Assembly (NCBI GenBank): GCA_017416805.1
Contig: JAFQBB010000032.1
Coordinates: 95,379-159,378 of the forward strand
Length of the DNA stretch: 64,000 nt
Source: Bacteroidaceae bacterium
GTDB taxonomy: Bacteria; Bacteroidota; Bacteroidia; Bacteroidales; Bacteroidaceae
Reading direction: 5' to 3'
The translations under genes and the position numbers were made by a program. The notes below the pieces were generated by a model. It was not told the DNA's origin, searched no databases, and saw only the letters and a list, made by a program, of their open reading frames with translations. Positions 27,787 to 36,598 of the stretch are shown here, in pieces. The number at the start of each line of letters is the position of its first letter. Positions within the stretch are counted from its first letter, which is position 1.

Positions 27787-29403
27787 ATGAAAAGAAATAT
27801 ATTGTATGCCATACCGTTGTTTGCAAGCTGTCTGATGGGCTGTACAGATTGGGACGACCATTATACTGGAAATGCAGGAAGTGCAGAAGGTGCGGATGCG
27901 ACCTTGTGGCAACAACTCAAGGAAAATCCTTCGTTAAGTGATTTTTGTCAGGTCTTGGAGGAGACCAAAGTGTTCCGTCAACATAAGAAGACTCCTGTCA
28001 GCTATGCCCAGTTGCTTGATGGAGGACAGGCATTCACTGTTATTGCGCCTGTTAACGGGACTTTTGATAAAGAGGCCATATTGGAACAGGTAAAGACTGC
28101 CCAAGGCGATTCTGTCGTAGAGAAATCGTTTGTGCAGAATCACCTTTCACGCTTGCTGACTTCTGTTACGCCTGATGCAAAGCGTATGTTGCTGCTCAAC
28201 TCGAAATATGCCGATATGGAGGATGGCAAGATTGAAGGTGTAGCAATTTCCCATAAGAATCAGGTTGCCAAGAATGGTGTTATTCATGTGGTAGAGGATG
28301 ATATTCCTTATGAACGGAATCTTTATGAGGCCTTATGTGATGATCCTGATTTATCTTTAATCGGAGAAGCATTGCGCAAATATGAAAAAGATGAGTTTAA
28401 TGCAGACGCTTCTGTTTCAAGTGGAATTGTTGAAGGGGTACCTGTCTATATCGATTCGGTGATAACAGAACGTAATCTTATGTTGGAAGGTATCGGATAT
28501 CTTAATCGTGAAGACTCGCTCTATTGGGTTGTAGCTCCTACAGAGGCAGGATGGAAGCGGGCTTGGGATGAGGCTTCGTCCTATTTCCGTTTCCATGAGA
28601 AAATGCTTAAAGCCGATTCACTCCAACATTATTGGACTACCCGTGCATTGATGGAGGATGCCATATTCAATATCACACTCAATTCGCATCCCAATGATTC
28701 ATTGATGTCTGTACCGTATGTTCGTGGAACAGTGCATGGTAAGCCTGTATATCACGTGTTCCACAAACCCTTTGAAGCAGGAGGAATCCTTAGTGGAGCG
28801 GTGAAAACAGAATGTAGCAACGGAGTTTTGTATAAGGTTGATGAATGGCCTTTCACAATAGAACAGAATTTCTTCAGAGAATTGTGGGTAGAAACTGAAA
28901 ACGAGGCCTCCTACATTTTTGAAGAGAAAGGATGTTTTACCAATTCAAGACGTTTGGTAGGTGATAGTATTTCGGAAGATGCTTATCTGCAGATTCTTCA
29001 TGAGACCGCAACATCTAACTGGGAAGTGAAATTCCGAGTAAACAATACGTTGAGTGGATACTATGATATTTATGCCATTGTGTTGCCTAAAACCATACAA
29101 GACCCTGAAGGAACGTTCAAGCCCAATAAATTCAAGGTTGTTATCAGTTATTTGGACGAAAAAGGGAATGAAAAAACAGAAACTCTCAAGAACAAACAGT
29201 TTCAGAATGATCCAACCCGTGTAGATACTATTATGTTGGCTGAATCATTCTATTTCCCTGCATGTAATTATGGCCAAAATAATAATTCGGTGAGTGTGAA
29301 ATTGCAATGTTCTATTCTTCCGAAAGAGACATCGAGATTTGAACGGGAAATGTATTTGGATTGTATCTATCTGAAACCGAAGAAAGTCACGAATAACGAG
29401 TAA
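27787..29403 (+). CDS. FAS1-domain lipoprotein, smaller
   Basis: The 538-residue protein has lipobox LMGC (C19) followed by TDWDDHY. FAS1 units lie at about 40-178 (FTVIAPVNGTFDKEA, ending NGVIHVVEDDI) and about 180-360 (YWVVAPTEAGWKRAW, ending NGVLYKVDEWPF). A C-terminal beta-rich module at about 375-538 ends in MYLDCIYLKP, similar in layout to the end of the preceding protein. The two look like a tandem duplication that has diverged. It is probably surface-exposed and forms the bridge to the second SusCD pair. Confidence 0.78.
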   Translation: MKRNILYAIPLFASCLMGCTDWDDHYTGNAGSAEGADATLWQQLKENPSLSDFCQVLEETKVFRQHKKTPVSYAQLLDGGQAFTVIAPVNGTFDKEAILEQVKTAQGDSVVEKSFVQNHLSRLLTSVTPDAKRMLLLNSKYADMEDGKIEGVAISHKNQVAKNGVIHVVEDDIPYERNLYEALCDDPDLSLIGEALRKYEKDEFNADASVSSGIVEGVPVYIDSVITERNLMLEGIGYLNREDSLYWVVAPTEAGWKRAWDEASSYFRFHEKMLKADSLQHYWTTRALMEDAIFNITLNSHPNDSLMSVPYVRGTVHGKPVYHVFHKPFEAGGILSGAVKTECSNGVLYKVDEWPFTIEQNFFRELWVETENEASYIFEEKGCFTNSRRLVGDSISEDAYLQILHETATSNWEVKFRVNNTLSGYYDIYAIVLPKTIQDPEGTFKPNKFKVVISYLDEKGNEKTETLKNKQFQNDPTRVDTIMLAESFYFPACNYGQNNNSVSVKLQCSILPKETSRFEREMYLDCIYLKPKKVTNNE

Positions 29404-29442
29404 TAGGAGAGAGGACAATTGATAAGTTATAAATCATAAATC

Positions 29443-32400
29443 ATGAAAATTATGAAACTTTATAAAGCAATTTGTGTAGCTTTGGCGGTTGGTGCTTCTT
29501 TCACTGTGGCTGCACAAGAAAACATGAATACCGTAGCTGGTAAGGTCGTTGATGCTGCAACGGGTGAACCTTTGGCCGGTGTCATCGTAACGGCATATGG
29601 CGATGCACGATATACAGCTATGACGGACGAACATGGAAACTACGAATTGAAAGTGCCTTCTTATACACGTTCGGTTTCAATGAGAGTTGAAGGATACGAT
29701 CTGTTACAGAAGGCTATATCTGATAGTAGGGCTGATGCATGTTTGTATCACGAGGCTTTTTTTGATTCTTATAATGCTGAAACTACAGCCCAACTTGCGG
29801 CCAGTGCCTCAAACTTTGCAAATACTTCAGAAATAAGTATTGATCCCCTTATCCAACAGCAATTGGGTGCTGATGTACATACTGTGTCACGTAGCGGGTT
29901 GCCTGGTATTGGCAGTATCATGATGATGGCTGGAATCAATTCACTTCATGCTAATGCCCAGCCATTGGTGGTAGTGGATGGATTCATCATGGATATGCAG
30001 CAGGATCGTGAAATGTTGCACGATGGATATTTCAACAATATGCTGGCAAATATCAATGTCAATGATATTGAAAGTGTGGAATTGTTGAAGAATGGAACAG
30101 CTCTTTATGGCTCGAAAGCGGCCGGGGGTGTACTTCTTATAAAGACCAAGCGCAGCCGTAGTATGGCAACGAAAATTGATGTTACAGTCAATGGCCGTTT
30201 CGAGTTGATGCCTAATTTTCCGCAAATGATGGGGGCTGAAGATTACCGTCTTTATGCTTCGGAACTTCTTTCGCGAAAGACATCATCGCTCGGTTCCATG
30301 AAGTTTATGAACAGTGATCCGAATTATTACTATTATAGCCAGTATCACAACAATACAGATTGGAAGGATCAAGTGTATGAGGATGCCTTTTCGCAGAACT
30401 ATGGCATCAATGTGCAGGGTGGTGACGATATTGCCTCTTACAACTTGTCGGTGGGATACTCGTTGGGTAACAGCACACTCAAACAGAATGAATTTTCCCG
30501 TTTCAACATGCGTTTGAATACTGATATTCAGATTATGTCTGGACTGGATGTCCGTTTTGATGCCTCTTATAGTGATGTGGACCGTTCGTTGCACGATGAT
30601 GGTGCACCGGTTGACCCCTTGTCAGGTGTTATCACCTCACCATCTTTCATCGCTTTGACTAAAGCTCCCTTCCTTTCACCATACGCTTACGATAATCAGG
30701 GCAACATCAGCCAATATTTGGCAGGTCCGGATGATTATTTGGAGGGAATGTTCAAAGGTAAGGGCCGTTTGCCCAATCCAGCTTCTATTTTAGAGTATGG
30801 TGAAGGTGAAAACAGAAATTCTTTCGGTAATCGTCTTATTACCTTTGCTGTGACTCCTCGTTACAAATTTAATGACCACTTGTCTCTCAGTGAACATTTT
30901 GCTTTGGAATTGGTAAATACGAATGAAATGTATTATTTGCCAATTAATGGTGTGCCGACATTCACTGTGGAAGGATTGGATGAAGGAACAACTTTGCAGA
31001 ACTATGCACAAAGTATGGCTTCTCGTCAGACTGCTATTCAGAGTGATACCCGTTTGGAATGGAACAATCGTTATGGAGCGCACAGTGTTGACTTTATGGG
31101 AGGTTTCCGCTTTATGAGCAATGATTATGATTTGACATCTCAACGTGGTTATAACACAGGTAATGACAAAACTCCTAATATGAATAATTCATTGCAATTC
31201 AAGACTACAGGTGGAACAGATGACAAAACTCGTGAGATGGCCTGGTATGCATTGGCAGGATACAATTATGCCGAACGTTTTTATGTGAATGCTGGCTTGT
31301 CGGCCAATGCCTCTTCACGATTTGGAATCGATGCACCAGGACTTGAACTTGGTGGAGTAAAGTGGGGACTCTTCCCCAGTGTGGAAGGTGCATGGGTTAT
31401 CAGTAACGAAAAATTTCTCTCGGGAATCAAATGGATGGATTATTTGCGGCTGAATGTAGGCTTTGACATGACAGGTAATGATAATATAGACTATACTGCT
31501 TCTCGAAGCTATTTCGTTTCACAACGCATGTTAGGAGATAATGCTACAGGACTTGTTATAGGAAATATTGGTAATACGGAGTTGCAATGGGAAGCTACAG
31601 ACCGTCTGACTGCCGGATTGCAGGCACGCCTCTTCAATAATCGTTTGGGACTTCGTTTTGGATGGTTCAAGAGTTGGACATCAAATTTGCTTTCGTTGAA
31701 CCAATTGGCTTATACCAGTGGACTTCGTGAGAATTGGACCAATGGTGGAAAACTTGAAAATACAGGTTTTGATGTGACCGCATCGGTAAAAGTATTGAAC
31801 CTGAAAAATGTTCGTTGGGAGTTAGGAGCATCGGCCGGACATTATAAGAATGAGGTGACGGCCTTGCCAAATGATAACCGTTCGTTTGAATCCAACTTTT
31901 ATGGGGCTTCAGTCCTTACTCAGGTAGGTCAGCCTGTAGGGGTGTTCTACGGTTGGGAGACAGAAGGCGTTTTTGCCACTTCTGAGCAGGCCAATGCTTC
32001 AGGCATAGATGGAAATCCCTTATACATTCAGACCAAGACCGGTGACCGCAAATATTTCGAGGCCGGTGATATGCACTTCGTAGACCGTCAGCGGGATGGC
32101 ATCATTGACGAGGCCGACCGTACCGTTATCGGAGACCCTAATCCGGATCTTTATGGAAATATCTTCACCACGTTGAATTGGAAGAATCTGACACTCTCTG
32201 CCGTCTTTAACTATTCATTGGGTGGCGATGTATATAACTATCAACGTTCGTTGTTGGAAGGAGGAAACTACTTCCTGAATCAGACAACAGCCATGAACCG
32301 CCGTTGGAAAGCCGAAGGACAACAGACTGATATTCCACGTGCCATGTATGAAGACCCGATGGGAAATGCCCGGTTCAGCGACCGTTGGATAGAGGATGGC

Positions 32401-32631
32401 AGTTATTTACGCCTCAGTTCGGTGACGCTCAGTTATCATTTGCCTATCCAGAGTACCTATTTGCAGGGCATCACTATTTGGGGAAATGCATCAAACCTGT
32501 TTACCGTTACCCGCTATTTGGGTAGCAATCCTGATTGCGCTATGTCCGGTAGTGTGTTGGCTCAGGGTATTGACCGTGGATTGCTTTCTTCAGGAGGTAC
32601 ATTCTCTTTAGGTGTGAATATCAACCTTTAA
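29443..32631 (+). CDS. Divergent SusC-like TonB-dependent transporter (second pair)
   Basis: The 1062-residue protein has a signal peptide (VAAQ/EN near residue 25), a carboxypeptidase-regulatory-like domain (about 32-105, VAGKVVDAATGEPLAGVIV), a plug (about 140-250, with ALYGSKAAGGVLLIKTKRS) and a barrel ending FSLGVNINL. Unlike the first SusC it shows no evident TonB box (EVVVT-like) between residues 105 and 140; that stretch is alanine/serine-rich. The start may be this ATG or the one three codons later. Its partner SusD follows after 42 bases. Confidence 0.88.
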   Translation: MKIMKLYKAICVALAVGASFTVAAQENMNTVAGKVVDAATGEPLAGVIVTAYGDARYTAMTDEHGNYELKVPSYTRSVSMRVEGYDLLQKAISDSRADACLYHEAFFDSYNAETTAQLAASASNFANTSEISIDPLIQQQLGADVHTVSRSGLPGIGSIMMMAGINSLHANAQPLVVVDGFIMDMQQDREMLHDGYFNNMLANINVNDIESVELLKNGTALYGSKAAGGVLLIKTKRSRSMATKIDVTVNGRFELMPNFPQMMGAEDYRLYASELLSRKTSSLGSMKFMNSDPNYYYYSQYHNNTDWKDQVYEDAFSQNYGINVQGGDDIASYNLSVGYSLGNSTLKQNEFSRFNMRLNTDIQIMSGLDVRFDASYSDVDRSLHDDGAPVDPLSGVITSPSFIALTKAPFLSPYAYDNQGNISQYLAGPDDYLEGMFKGKGRLPNPASILEYGEGENRNSFGNRLITFAVTPRYKFNDHLSLSEHFALELVNTNEMYYLPINGVPTFTVEGLDEGTTLQNYAQSMASRQTAIQSDTRLEWNNRYGAHSVDFMGGFRFMSNDYDLTSQRGYNTGNDKTPNMNNSLQFKTTGGTDDKTREMAWYALAGYNYAERFYVNAGLSANASSRFGIDAPGLELGGVKWGLFPSVEGAWVISNEKFLSGIKWMDYLRLNVGFDMTGNDNIDYTASRSYFVSQRMLGDNATGLVIGNIGNTELQWEATDRLTAGLQARLFNNRLGLRFGWFKSWTSNLLSLNQLAYTSGLRENWTNGGKLENTGFDVTASVKVLNLKNVRWELGASAGHYKNEVTALPNDNRSFESNFYGASVLTQVGQPVGVFYGWETEGVFATSEQANASGIDGNPLYIQTKTGDRKYFEAGDMHFVDRQRDGIIDEADRTVIGDPNPDLYGNIFTTLNWKNLTLSAVFNYSLGGDVYNYQRSLLEGGNYFLNQTTAMNRRWKAEGQQTDIPRAMYEDPMGNARFSDRWIEDGSYLRLSSVTLSYHLPIQSTYLQGITIWGNASNLFTVTRYLGSNPDCAMSGSVLAQGIDRGLLSSGGTFSLGVNINL

Positions 32632-32673
32632 TGAAATAGAATTTGAAAGTTAGAATTTAAAAGTTGAAAGACT

Positions 32674-34377
32674 ATGAAACTATTTAATATAAAGAAAGTA
32701 CATGGCTTGTTTGTAGCTTGCGGCTTGTCACTTGTAGTTCCTCTCACTTCTTGCGAAGATATATTGGAAACCGATTCGGATTTCGTCATGTATGAAAAAG
32801 AGAATACATTGGATCATGCAACAGATTCTGTTTACAGCGTGTTGGGAATTATCAGCAAGATGCAGGTTATTGCTGATCGTATTGTCCTGTTGGGCGATGT
32901 GCGTAGTGACCTTGTAACAACTACAGAGGCAGCTTCGACTGATTTAAAACGACTTGCAGCTTTTGATAATTCGGAAGCGAATGCCTATAATGTGCCGAGT
33001 GATTATTATGCGGTCATTAACAACTGCAACTATTTTTTGGCCCATGTTGATACAATGTTAGAACGTCGTGGCTACAAGGTGTTCCAAAGTGAGTATGCGG
33101 CAGTGAAGGCTTTCCGTGCCTGGACCTATTTGGAACTTGCCAAGATATATGGTAGTGTGCCATTGATACTTGAACCTATGATGACAGAGATTCAGGCCCG
33201 TGAGGCTATGAATGGTCCCCGCCAAACATTGGAAGATATTTGTAACTATTTCATTGCTGACCTTGCTCCTTACGTTGGTGTGAATCTACCTGACTTTGGA
33301 AGTATCAATGGCAGAAGTTCTCGATATTTCTTTATTCCTATGCGTGCTCTGTTGGGTGACCTTTGTTTGTGGGCTGGTCGTTATCAGGATGCAGTTGCTT
33401 GGTATCACGACTATTTGACAGACCGCGATGAGCCTGTTGGTATATTGACCAGCCGCAGTACATGGACCAATCCGACAGAATTTCGTACTCCTTCTATCAG
33501 CTATCTGGGTAGCTCTGATTACATAAGTTGTATTCCTATGGAGACCCGCGTTTTCAATGGAGTAGTCAGTGAATTGCCCGATATCTATAGTTCTACAACT
33601 GACAATTACTATTATTTTCAGTTGACAGCATCAAGAGCATTGCTCAATTTGTCGGCAGCTCAAAATTATTGTATGGAGTATCGTACGAACGAAACAGTTG
33701 ATACCATTTATGCTCCTAAAACAGGACTTTTGCTAAACCGATTTGTTGGCGATCTTCGCTTCTGTACAGTCTTTGGACAAAGTTCTTATAAACAAGAGGA
33801 TGAATTTTCAGAATATGGTTCAACCACACAGACAATTGATAAACACTACTCAAACCTTGTGGTGACTTATCGTGCAGCCATGCTTTATTTGCGTTATGCC
33901 GAGGCTCTGAATCGTGCCGGTTATCCCCAATCGGCTTTTGTGATACTGAAACATGGCGCATGTGACGAATACTTCACAGAGTATGTGGATTCAGTAGAGC
34001 GTAAGCAGGTCGGAAGTCTGATAGCTTTTGATTCTAATATTTTCCCCAAGGAAAGAGCATTGGGTATCCATTCGTATGGGTCAGGTGACAGTCAGATTGA
34101 TACAACATACGTTCTTCCCCAGCCTGCAGAGAAATTGGCATCCCGGGCAGATACCGTTAATTGGCAGATTCCTTTTGTTGAGGATATCATCATTAATGAA
34201 ATGGCTCTTGAAGGTATGTTCGAAGGATACCGCTATTACGACCTTATGCGTGTAGCCAAGCGTCGTGGAGACAATGCCTATTTGGCCGACCCCATCAGCC
34301 GGCGTAATGGAGAGATGGATGCCGCTTTGCGTGACAAATTGATGAATAGCGAGAATTGGTATTTGCCGTTACCTTAA
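32674..34377 (+). CDS. SusD/RagB-like outer membrane lipoprotein (second pair)
   Basis: The 567-residue protein has lipobox PLTSC (C27) followed by EDILETDSD. SusD-type helices include SEYAAVKAFRAWTYLELAKI with the following YGSVPLIL and LLGDLCLWAGRYQDAVAWY. The C-terminal segment NEMALEGMFEGYRYYDLMRV matches the RagB/SusD end. It works with the adjacent SusC. Only weak similarity is visible between the two SusD proteins of this locus, so they probably recognise different glycans or different parts of one glycan. Confidence 0.9.
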   Translation: MKLFNIKKVHGLFVACGLSLVVPLTSCEDILETDSDFVMYEKENTLDHATDSVYSVLGIISKMQVIADRIVLLGDVRSDLVTTTEAASTDLKRLAAFDNSEANAYNVPSDYYAVINNCNYFLAHVDTMLERRGYKVFQSEYAAVKAFRAWTYLELAKIYGSVPLILEPMMTEIQAREAMNGPRQTLEDICNYFIADLAPYVGVNLPDFGSINGRSSRYFFIPMRALLGDLCLWAGRYQDAVAWYHDYLTDRDEPVGILTSRSTWTNPTEFRTPSISYLGSSDYISCIPMETRVFNGVVSELPDIYSSTTDNYYYFQLTASRALLNLSAAQNYCMEYRTNETVDTIYAPKTGLLLNRFVGDLRFCTVFGQSSYKQEDEFSEYGSTTQTIDKHYSNLVVTYRAAMLYLRYAEALNRAGYPQSAFVILKHGACDEYFTEYVDSVERKQVGSLIAFDSNIFPKERALGIHSYGSGDSQIDTTYVLPQPAEKLASRADTVNWQIPFVEDIIINEMALEGMFEGYRYYDLMRVAKRRGDNAYLADPISRRNGEMDAALRDKLMNSENWYLPLP

Positions 34378-34473
34378 TAGGGCTTAAGGGGCAAAGTTTA
34401 AGGTTTAAAGTTCAAGGTTCAAGAATGTACTTTTCTTAAACGCTTGGACTTTGAACTTAAAATTTACGATAAG
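34378..34473. repeat. Short repeat-rich gap before the GH30 gene
   Basis: The 96-base gap contains the 'aaagttcaaggttcaag' repeat at about 34405-34423 and a partial inverted copy ('tggactttgaactta') at about 34445-34459. It can fold as an imperfect hairpin and may uncouple GH30 expression from the SusCD genes. Confidence 0.4.
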
Positions 34474-35961
34474 ATGAAGAAGTTATATGTTTTTCTGCTG
34501 CTGTCTGTGATGTTTGGAGCATCTCGTGCTGCAACAATTACAGTAACGGTTGACAGTGTCCGCCATCAAACCGTGACAGGTTTTGGCGCTGCAGCCTGTT
34601 GGGGGGCAATGCTTCCTCTTGATGATGTAGAAGTTATCAAATTGCTTTATGGAGAGGATTCCCCAGTAGGACTGAATATTGTGCGTATGGAGATATCACC
34701 TAACACGAAGGGGGATATAAAGAGTCCGTGGGATACTCCTTACGATTGGCATGGTTATCTGCCTGTCATCAAAGAGGCTAAAAAGCGGGGAGCCATAGTC
34801 TATGGTTGTCCCTGGTCACCACCGGGTGAATATAAAACCAATGGTACGGCTCAAGGTGGAAATAGTGAGGAACAAGGCTATCAGCGTGGCGAACTTCATG
34901 CCGATTATTATGCCAAGTTCTTCCCTTGGCTCAATTCCTTTTTGGCTTATATGCATAGTAATAAGGCCGATGTGGACGTTGTATCTTTGCAAAATGAACC
35001 CGATTGGTGGGTCAATTATTCCGGATGTCTGTATTCACCGGAGCAATTGGTGGACTTGGTGAAGAATCATGCCCACCTGTTGAAGAAAAGCCTGTATAAG
35101 GTGAAGTTGATGTCTGCTGAGAGTTTGAATTTTAATCCGAAATACACTGATCCGTTACTGAACGACCCTTCGTCTTGTCAACATATTGATATGATAGGTG
35201 GCCACCTGTATGGGACTCCGCCGTTGGAATATATGGCTCAATCAGCCGCCACGGCTCGTAAATATGGTAAAGATGTATGGATGACCGAGCACTCCGTGGA
35301 GTGTGGAGACCGTTTGCCGAATTGGCACGATGAACTGATTTTTGCCGAGGAAGTGAACGAATGTATGTTGGCTGGAGCCAATGCCTATGTGTATTGGTAT
35401 ATGTTGGCACATTGGTCGTTTGTCGGGACAGGTGAAGAAAAATATGGTAAGGGAAACGAATACGGAAAACTCCTTCGTCGTGGATATGTCATGTCACATT
35501 TCTCCAAGCATCTTACCGGTTCTACCCGTTTGGGCAGCAAAGCGAGTGTGCATGTGGGGACTAATAGCGCTTTTCAAGCTTCAGCCTATATCAAGGACAA
35601 TTCACTCATTGTGATGGCTATTGATACCACCAAGAATGCGTTCGACCTGAAGATAAACCTTCCGTACAAGGTGAAGGGGGGGATGCACCTGTTGTCTACA
35701 GACGAAGCTGTATGTCAACAATTGCCGATTGAGTTGTCAGGGTCAACTTCTTCGCCTGTAGTTTCATTGCCGGCACGCAGCTTGAATACCTACATATTTG
35801 AGATAGACCGTGAGGCAGAACAGGTTGCCGATGTTGTAGTGGATGCTCCCGAAGGACCATCAGTCTATTATGACCTTTCCGGCCGTCTCCTTTCTTCCCC
35901 ACAAGGATTCTGCATTGAGCGGAAAGCGGATGGAAGCGTGATAAAACATCTGTGTCGATAA
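34474..35961 (+). CDS. GH30 family glycoside hydrolase, secreted
   Basis: I start at ATG 34474 (MKKLYVFLLL), giving 495 residues. An upstream in-frame TTG would begin inside a repeat. A signal peptide (SRA/AT near residue 20) is followed by a TIM barrel with side beta domain typical of GH30. The acid/base is E175 in SLQNEPDW and the nucleophile is E272 in WMTEHS; other family segments are GFGAAACWG and PWSPPGEYK. GH30 covers xylanases (glucuronoxylanase type), beta-1,6-glucanases and glucosylceramidases. The subfamily cannot be fixed here, though GGHLYG and the compact core suggest the xylanase side. The end carries a YDLSGRLLS tail as in secreted Bacteroides enzymes. Confidence 0.88.
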   Translation: MKKLYVFLLLSVMFGASRAATITVTVDSVRHQTVTGFGAAACWGAMLPLDDVEVIKLLYGEDSPVGLNIVRMEISPNTKGDIKSPWDTPYDWHGYLPVIKEAKKRGAIVYGCPWSPPGEYKTNGTAQGGNSEEQGYQRGELHADYYAKFFPWLNSFLAYMHSNKADVDVVSLQNEPDWWVNYSGCLYSPEQLVDLVKNHAHLLKKSLYKVKLMSAESLNFNPKYTDPLLNDPSSCQHIDMIGGHLYGTPPLEYMAQSAATARKYGKDVWMTEHSVECGDRLPNWHDELIFAEEVNECMLAGANAYVYWYMLAHWSFVGTGEEKYGKGNEYGKLLRRGYVMSHFSKHLTGSTRLGSKASVHVGTNSAFQASAYIKDNSLIVMAIDTTKNAFDLKINLPYKVKGGMHLLSTDEAVCQQLPIELSGSTSSPVVSLPARSLNTYIFEIDREAEQVADVVVDAPEGPSVYYDLSGRLLSSPQGFCIERKADGSVIKHLCR

Positions 35962-36458
35962 GAGTATTATATATAAGTAAAAATGTCCAGTCTGACATGT
36001 TGGATAAAAATAAATGAGTGATTCAATAGTTTTTTTCATGGTAAAATAGTTAGTGGTAAAATTTCGTTTTTTATGTGATAAACTATTTTGGAGGCTGCCT
36101 GTATGAGAATATCGGCAGCTTTTTTATTGTCGTACGTTTTGATGTTCTTGCTATCAGGGCAAGATTCGTGAAATGAGGGGGCAGTCTGAAAAACCGGTTG
36201 TATATTATTAGTATCCGCTAGAACTTTTACGGCCATTCAGACTTTAGGTTCATGCCGTTCTGTCACCCTGAGCGCAGTCGAAGGGTCTCTGAGTATAGCA
36301 TAGAGACTGTCAGTAAACCTCTGAGATTCTTCGACAAGCTCTTAATGACAGAGACAGCATAATTTACAATCGACTTTTCGGACTGGCCCGAAATGAGACA
36401 ATGAGACAAAAAGAACATGGAATGAAACAATATTTTCTTGCATGCTTCTACAGGAATG
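35962..36458. other. Intergenic stretch with a dispersed palindromic repeat
   Basis: The gap between the GH30 and sensor genes is 637 bases and holds no gene. At 36259-36292 and 36320-36352 two arms (core CACCCTGAGCGCAGTCGAAG and its imperfect complement around TTCTTCGACAAGCTCTTAAT) form a palindromic unit of about 94 bases. This resembles the common intergenic 'cctgagcgnagtcgaagg' element dispersed in many bacterial genomes. Its function is unknown. Confidence 0.5.
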
Positions 36459-36468
36459 TTTATCTTTG
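36438..36468 (+). promoter_or_regulatory. Promoter for the hybrid two-component regulator
   Basis: A TTG at 36438-36440, a 20-base spacer and TATCTTTG at 36461-36468 fit the Bacteroidetes consensus. The leader to the ATG is about 125 bases. A separate promoter for the regulator is the usual arrangement in PULs. Confidence 0.6.
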
Positions 36469-36598
36469 TGCGCTGTTTTCCGTTGAGACGTATAGAAAAA
36501 GGGCCGGTAGACCGTTGGCTTCTTGTTTGTTTTTCGTCTCTGTAGTTGGAAGATGAAAGAGAGTGTAGAGATATTTATACCTTTTAAAACTGATTTTG

